Positions 13,031 to 19,070 of a stretch of DNA of 19,070 nucleotides are shown piece by piece. Both the position numbers and the translations under genes were made by a program. The notes beneath the pieces are model-generated. The model had not been told where the DNA came from and made no database searches. It was given only the letters and a program-made list of their open reading frames with translations. Source of the stretch: DATJPD01 sp036394195. Lineage in GTDB: Bacteria > Pseudomonadota > Alphaproteobacteria > CACIAM-22H2. The stretch's first letter is position 1; each line of letters starts with the position of its first letter. The stretch lies in assembly GCA_036394195.1 (NCBI GenBank), contig DASWFO010000321.1, positions 1-19,070 on the forward strand, given 5' to 3'.

Positions 13031-14240
13031 TGATATCGATGTATCCGTGCGTCAGATCGCAGGTCCAGATCGTCGCCTTGCCGGTGCCGACGCCGACATT
13101 GACGTCGATCCGGATGCCGCGGCCCTTCATGTGCGCCGCCACTGGCGCTTCGTCATAGCCGGGGATGGGCCCGCCATTTTCGCAGATCCGGTTGCCACCG
13201 ATCGCAATCACCAGCGAATCGCGGTCGGCCTTCTCGCCGGCCTTTCCAATGGCGGCGACAATCCGGCCCCAGTTCGCATCCGCCGCCGCGATCGCCGTCT
13301 TGACCAGGGGCGAATTGCCGATCGCGAGCCCGATCCGCCGCGCCGCGCGGTCGGAGTCTGCCCCTGTCACGGTGATGGCGACGAACTTCTGGGCCCCCTC
13401 GCCGTCGCGCACGATGAGCTGCGCCAGCTCGACCAGCAGCCCGTTGAGCGCCTGGCGGAACGCGTCGAGACGGGGATCATCGGCGGCCGTGACGGGCCGG
13501 TGCTCGGCTTTGTTCGTCGCACACAGCAACACGGTGTCGCTGGTCGACGTGTCGCTGTCGACGGTGATCGAATTGAAGGAGATCTCGGTGCCCGCCGACA
13601 GCAAGGTTTGCAGGACGCCCGCCGGCAGGCTCGCATCCGTGAACACGTAGCCCAGCATCGTCGCCATGTCGGGCGCGATCATGCCGGACCCCTTGACGAA
13701 TCCGTTGATGGTCACCGGCACACCGTCGATCTCGGACCGGCGCGTCGCCAGCTTCGGGAACGTGTCCGTTGTCATGATTGCGCGCGCCGCGTCCGCCCAC
13801 GCCGCCGGCGACAGATCGCGCACGGCACCTGGCAGGGCCGCCGCGATCCGGCCGGCCGGTGGAGGCTCTCCGATGACGCCGGTGGAGGAAATGAAGACCT
13901 CGCGTGGCGCGCAGGCGAACAGCTTCGCCGCGGCCACCGCCGTCTCTTCGACCACCTGACGGCCGGCGCGGCCGGTGAAGGTGTTGGAGTTGCCGGAATT
14001 GACGACCAAGCCGCGGGCGCTGCCGCCGGGCAGGCACTCCCGGCACCACTCGACCGGCGCGCCCGCCGTGATCGACCGCGTGAACACGCCGGCGACGGTC
14101 GTGCCCGGATCGAGAGCCGCGACCATCAGGTCGTTGCGGCCCTGGTAGCGGATGCCGGCGGGGACCGCCGCCAGGCGCACGCCGGCAATGGGCGGCAGTT
14201 CGGGGACCGTGTCGGGAGCCAGGGGTGAGAGAGCGGCCAT
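13011..14240 (-). CDS. argJ: Bifunctional glutamate N-acetyltransferase / amino-acid N-acetyltransferase
   Basis: ArgJ transfers acetyl from N-acetylornithine to glutamate and can also make N-acetylglutamate from acetyl-CoA, in arginine synthesis. The 409-residue protein has the expected length. It contains the self-cleavage site KGSGMIAPDMATMLGYVFTD, where cleavage before T194 yields the alpha and beta chains and exposes the catalytic threonine. Other family segments are NSGNSNTFTG (81-90), FISSTGVIGEP (116-126), SDTSTSDTVLL, AKIG-type NWGRIVAAIGKAG, and the terminal YIDINGSYRS. It sits between the isomerase gene, 29 nt upstream, and mutT, which overlaps its end. Confidence 0.97.
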   Translation of the reverse strand: MAALSPLAPDTVPELPPIAGVRLAAVPAGIRYQGRNDLMVAALDPGTTVAGVFTRSITAGAPVEWCRECLPGGSARGLVVNSGNSNTFTGRAGRQVVEETAVAAAKLFACAPREVFISSTGVIGEPPPAGRIAAALPGAVRDLSPAAWADAARAIMTTDTFPKLATRRSEIDGVPVTINGFVKGSGMIAPDMATMLGYVFTDASLPAGVLQTLLSAGTEISFNSITVDSDTSTSDTVLLCATNKAEHRPVTAADDPRLDAFRQALNGLLVELAQLIVRDGEGAQKFVAITVTGADSDRAARRIGLAIGNSPLVKTAIAAADANWGRIVAAIGKAGEKADRDSLVIAIGGNRICENGGPIPGYDEAPVAAHMKGRGIRIDVNVGVGTGKATIWTCDLTHGYIDINGSYRS

Positions 14241-14269
14241 GACAGTTTGATAAAACCTGGAGACGGCCG

Positions 14270-15148
14270 CTACTTCGCCGCCGACCCGTCGAGATTGAAC
14301 CGTTCGATCTTGGCGGTCTTGCGCAGCTTTGCGACGATGTCGTTCTTGATCTCGGTCGACATGTCGAAGGCGAGTTTCTCGCGCATCTGCTCGAACGGCG
14401 GCGCCGTCGTGCGGTGGGCCTCGACTTTTATGATGTGCCAGCCGTACTGGGTCTTCACCGGTGCCGCCGAGACTTCGCCGTCCTTGAGCTTGAAGGCCGC
14501 GTTGGAGAATTCCGGGACCATTTCGTCGCGGGTGAAGAAACCGAGGTCGCCGCCTTGCTCCTTGGCCGAGGGATCGATGGAGCGGGCGCGCGCCAGATCG
14601 GCAAAATCGGCCCCCTTCTTGATCTGGTCGAGGACGTCCTTCGCCTCGGATTCGGTCTGCAAGAGGATGTGCCGCGCCGAGATCTCCTGCCGCGCCGGCG
14701 TATCTTTAATGTATTTGTCATATCGCTGGCGCAAGGCGTCGTCGGTCACGGACTTCTCGATGATCCGTTGCAGATAGACCTCCTCGATGACCCGCTCTCG
14801 GAACTGCTCGAGGCGCCGCTTGACCTCGTCATCGTTGCCGAGCTCGGCCTTCTGGCCGGCCTCGGAAATGAGCTTGATCTCGATCAGCTTGTCGAGCAGC
14901 GCCGGGTACAACATTTGAAGCGGCAGCTTCTGGTACTGCGGCGGAAGCGACTTCTGGAAATCGGTCACGTCGGACCGCAGGATCGGCGCGCCGTCGACGG
15001 TCGCCATCACCGGGTCCTGCGCGTTGTCGAGCGGCTGAAGGCGGTTTTGCGCCCTGAGCTCGGGCGCGAACATCCCGCCCAGGCCGAAGAGACAGACCGC
15101 GAGACCCAGGCCAACGGCAAAGCGGGAGTGACCGTGAAAGCTGTTCAT
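14270..15148 (-). CDS. Secreted parvulin-type peptidyl-prolyl cis-trans isomerase (PpiC/SurA-like)
   Basis: The 292-residue protein has a signal peptide, with hydrophobic AVGLGLAVCLFGLGGMFA (11-28) and probable cleavage after LRA (33). A SurA-N-like helical domain covers about 45-150. One parvulin domain covers about 156-246, with ISARHILLQTESEA, ADLARARSIDPSAKEQGGDL, GFFTRDEMVPEF and TQYGWHIIKVE. It likely acts on outer-membrane or periplasmic proteins exported by Sec, which suits its position divergent from secA. The start at 15148 is chosen because GAGG lies six bases upstream and the signal peptide begins there. The frame extends to a TTG at 15232 but that adds a Cys/Pro-rich segment unlike a signal peptide. 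Confidence 0.93.
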   Translation of the reverse strand: MNSFHGHSRFAVGLGLAVCLFGLGGMFAPELRAQNRLQPLDNAQDPVMATVDGAPILRSDVTDFQKSLPPQYQKLPLQMLYPALLDKLIEIKLISEAGQKAELGNDDEVKRRLEQFRERVIEEVYLQRIIEKSVTDDALRQRYDKYIKDTPARQEISARHILLQTESEAKDVLDQIKKGADFADLARARSIDPSAKEQGGDLGFFTRDEMVPEFSNAAFKLKDGEVSAAPVKTQYGWHIIKVEAHRTTAPPFEQMREKLAFDMSTEIKNDIVAKLRKTAKIERFNLDGSAAK

Positions 15149-15271
15149 GCAAATCCTCGAGGGGAGACGCAGCGCCTGAGGCGCGGCGGGGCACATCATG
15201 CACCGGCCGGCGGGCCGCCACAAGCGCCGCAAACCCTTGGGAATACGCGGCTCCGCTCACGATTCCCTGCG

Positions 15272-15300
15272 TTGACAGAAGCACTTCCGACCCCTATCTC
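15272..15300 (+). promoter_or_regulatory. Sigma-70 promoter of secA
   Basis: TTGACA (15272-15277), a 17-nt spacer and TATCTC (15295-15300) give a perfect -35 and a four-of-six -10. Transcription should begin near 15307, leaving a leader of about 42 nt before the secA ATG. Confidence 0.7.
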
Positions 15301-15348
15301 TCAAGCGCCGACTGCCCATTCATTAGCCGCGCCCAAGGTCGTTTCCGC

Positions 15349-18099
<2,751 letters not shown>

Positions 18100-18125
18100 G
18101 TGTCAGCTTCGGCCGTTCTTTTCCC

Positions 18126-18201
18126 CGTCATGCCGCGCGAAGGCGGGGCATCCATGGTTCAGGCGGCACGATGGATTGCCCGGTCAAGCCGGGCAATGAC
18201 G
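18126..18201. repeat. Pair of inverted palindromic intergenic repeats after secA
   Basis: Element one (18126-18157) begins CGTCATGCC and ends GGGGCATCCATGG. Element two (18170-18201), read on the minus strand, begins CGTCATTGCCCGG and ends CCGGGCAATCCATC. Each can fold on itself, and together they form a head-to-head pair about 12 nt apart, like the mosaic palindromic elements common between genes of alphaproteobacteria. Placed between converging genes, they may also end transcription. Confidence 0.7.
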
Positions 18202-18246
18202 CAGAGTAATAAGGCACGCAGCCGCTTCGCGTTGTCTTCTCCTAGC

Positions 18247-19070
18247 CTAATGCTTCCGGCCTAACGTCGACGTCAGCATCAGATAGAGCTTGCCGACGTC
18301 CGAGCTGAGATAGGTCGCCGAGAGGATATTCTCGGGATCGGTCTCGCGAGATTCGACGAGCAGCCGGTCGAACTGCGCCAGGTAGTCGTCGACGTATTTC
18401 CGGAACTCCGGGTCCTCGTGGTAGCGCCCCTGCACCTTGGTCTCGGTGTCGCTCTGCCCGAGACGCAGGAGGCGGCGGACGAAGACGCCGCGGTCGCCGC
18501 CGATGAACTCGCGCAAAAGTCGCTCCGAGGTCGACGGATCGAGAACGCGGCTGAAATCGATGGCGAGCGAATTGAGGCTGTCGACGATCAGCCGCGAGGC
18601 GCGCAGGAAGCTCGCCCGCTTCACGGCCAGCTCGTTCGCGGTCAGCTGGTCGGCCTGGGCCTTCGCCACCGCGGCGGCGGCGGCGAGGTCTTCGGCCTGC
18701 TTGCGGAACAGATCGGCCGCCTCCCGCGCCTGGTCGTTGGTGCGGTTGCCGGCGTCGGTCAGCTGGCGCGCATGGTCGGCTAGCCGTTTCTCGGCCGCTG
18801 TCATCTTCTCCTGCGCGTCGGCCGAAGCGATGGCAAGGCCGCGGGTGTGACGATCGAAGGAATCGCCGATCGCGGCGATGCGCGCCGCCGCCTGCGAAAC
18901 GGCGACGGTGACTTCTTCGGCGAGGCGCCGGAAGGCGTCGCCGAACGCATCGACCCGCGCCTTGCCGGTCTCCGTCGCGGCGGTCAGGTCCTGCGAATGG
19001 CGACCGAACACCTGGCCGATGCTGGCCATTTCACCGCTGGCGCGGGCGGCGGCCCCCGAGATGTCGCGCG
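18247..19070 (-). CDS. Coiled-coil protein of unknown function, C-terminal part (5' end outside window)
   Basis: The minus-strand frame is open from the window edge to a TAG at 18247-18249, giving 273 residues of a larger protein. The ATG at 19029 is internal: the frame continues upstream (ISGAAARASGE) without a stop. Numbered from that ATG, residues 1-135 are Ala/Glu/Arg/Gln-rich helix with loose repeats: IGQVFGRHSQDL at 4-15 and IGDSFDRHTRGL at 54-65 are clearly related. The last 120 residues form a more globular helical end: RASFLRASRLIVDSLNSLAI, VLDPSTSERLLREFIGGDRG, YHEDPEFRKYVDDYLAQFDR and SSDVGKLYLMLTSTLGRK. I recognise no catalytic motif. It resembles long apolipoprotein- or kinesin-like coiled-coil proteins of unknown role seen in alphaproteobacteria. 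Confidence 0.75.
   Translation of the reverse strand, partial: RDISGAAARASGEMASIGQVFGRHSQDLTAATETGKARVDAFGDAFRRLAEEVTVAVSQAAARIAAIGDSFDRHTRGLAIASADAQEKMTAAEKRLADHARQLTDAGNRTNDQAREAADLFRKQAEDLAAAAAVAKAQADQLTANELAVKRASFLRASRLIVDSLNSLAIDFSRVLDPSTSERLLREFIGGDRGVFVRRLLRLGQSDTETKVQGRYHEDPEFRKYVDDYLAQFDRLLVESRETDPENILSATYLSSDVGKLYLMLTSTLGRKH

Noticed and set aside
12759..14228. 489-codon plus-strand open frame over argJ
   Set aside because: A shadow of argJ, which has full family motifs including the self-cleavage site.

Overview
The window is GC-rich, densely packed chromosomal DNA from an alphaproteobacterium. Supporting signs are EI-Ntr (ptsP), UbiG, an NDUFAF5-like complex I assembly protein, a DUF1178 protein next to grxC and comF, and a peptidyl-prolyl isomerase/argJ/mutT block divergent from secA. 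The genus cannot be fixed from the sequence alone; a Rhodospirillales or Hyphomicrobiales relative is plausible. No tRNA, rRNA, CRISPR array, transposase or phage gene was seen.

Layout. (1) 1-1158, minus strand: a RodZ-like cytoskeletal/HTH membrane protein cut by the window start. (2) 1531-3619, plus strand: a two-gene cassette, a nitrilase-family hydrolase and a 3-hydroxyacyl-CoA dehydrogenase-family enzyme, joined by a 14-bp tandem repeat that sets the reading frame between them. (3) 3623-8174, minus strand: lysC (aspartokinase), a nitronate monooxygenase-like flavoprotein and ptsP (EI-Ntr), likely one transcript. (4) 8312-9088, plus strand: ubiG, starting at TTG. (5) 9239-11477: a DUF1178 protein (minus), a small SAM methyltransferase (plus), grxC (minus, with its own promoter) and comF (minus). 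(6) 11573-12511, plus strand: the NDUFAF5-like methyltransferase-fold protein, divergent from comF across a compact regulatory block. (7) 12572-15148, minus strand: a secreted parvulin-type isomerase, argJ and mutT, tightly packed. (8) 15349-18099, plus strand: secA behind a near-consensus sigma-70 promoter. (9) 18247-19070, minus strand: the C-terminal part of a long coiled-coil protein cut by the window end.

Most of the window is housekeeping: lysine/threonine and arginine biosynthesis, ubiquinone and complex I, nitrogen PTS signalling, protein export and periplasmic folding, and redox. The accessory-looking part is the nitrilase/dehydrogenase pair, placed against the transcription direction of its neighbours, and perhaps the nitronate monooxygenase between lysC and ptsP. 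I found no clearly new multi-gene system. The observations most worth checking are the frame-setting repeat at 2534-2571, the palindrome/DnaA-box/-35 block upstream of comF, and the inverted palindromic repeats after secA.
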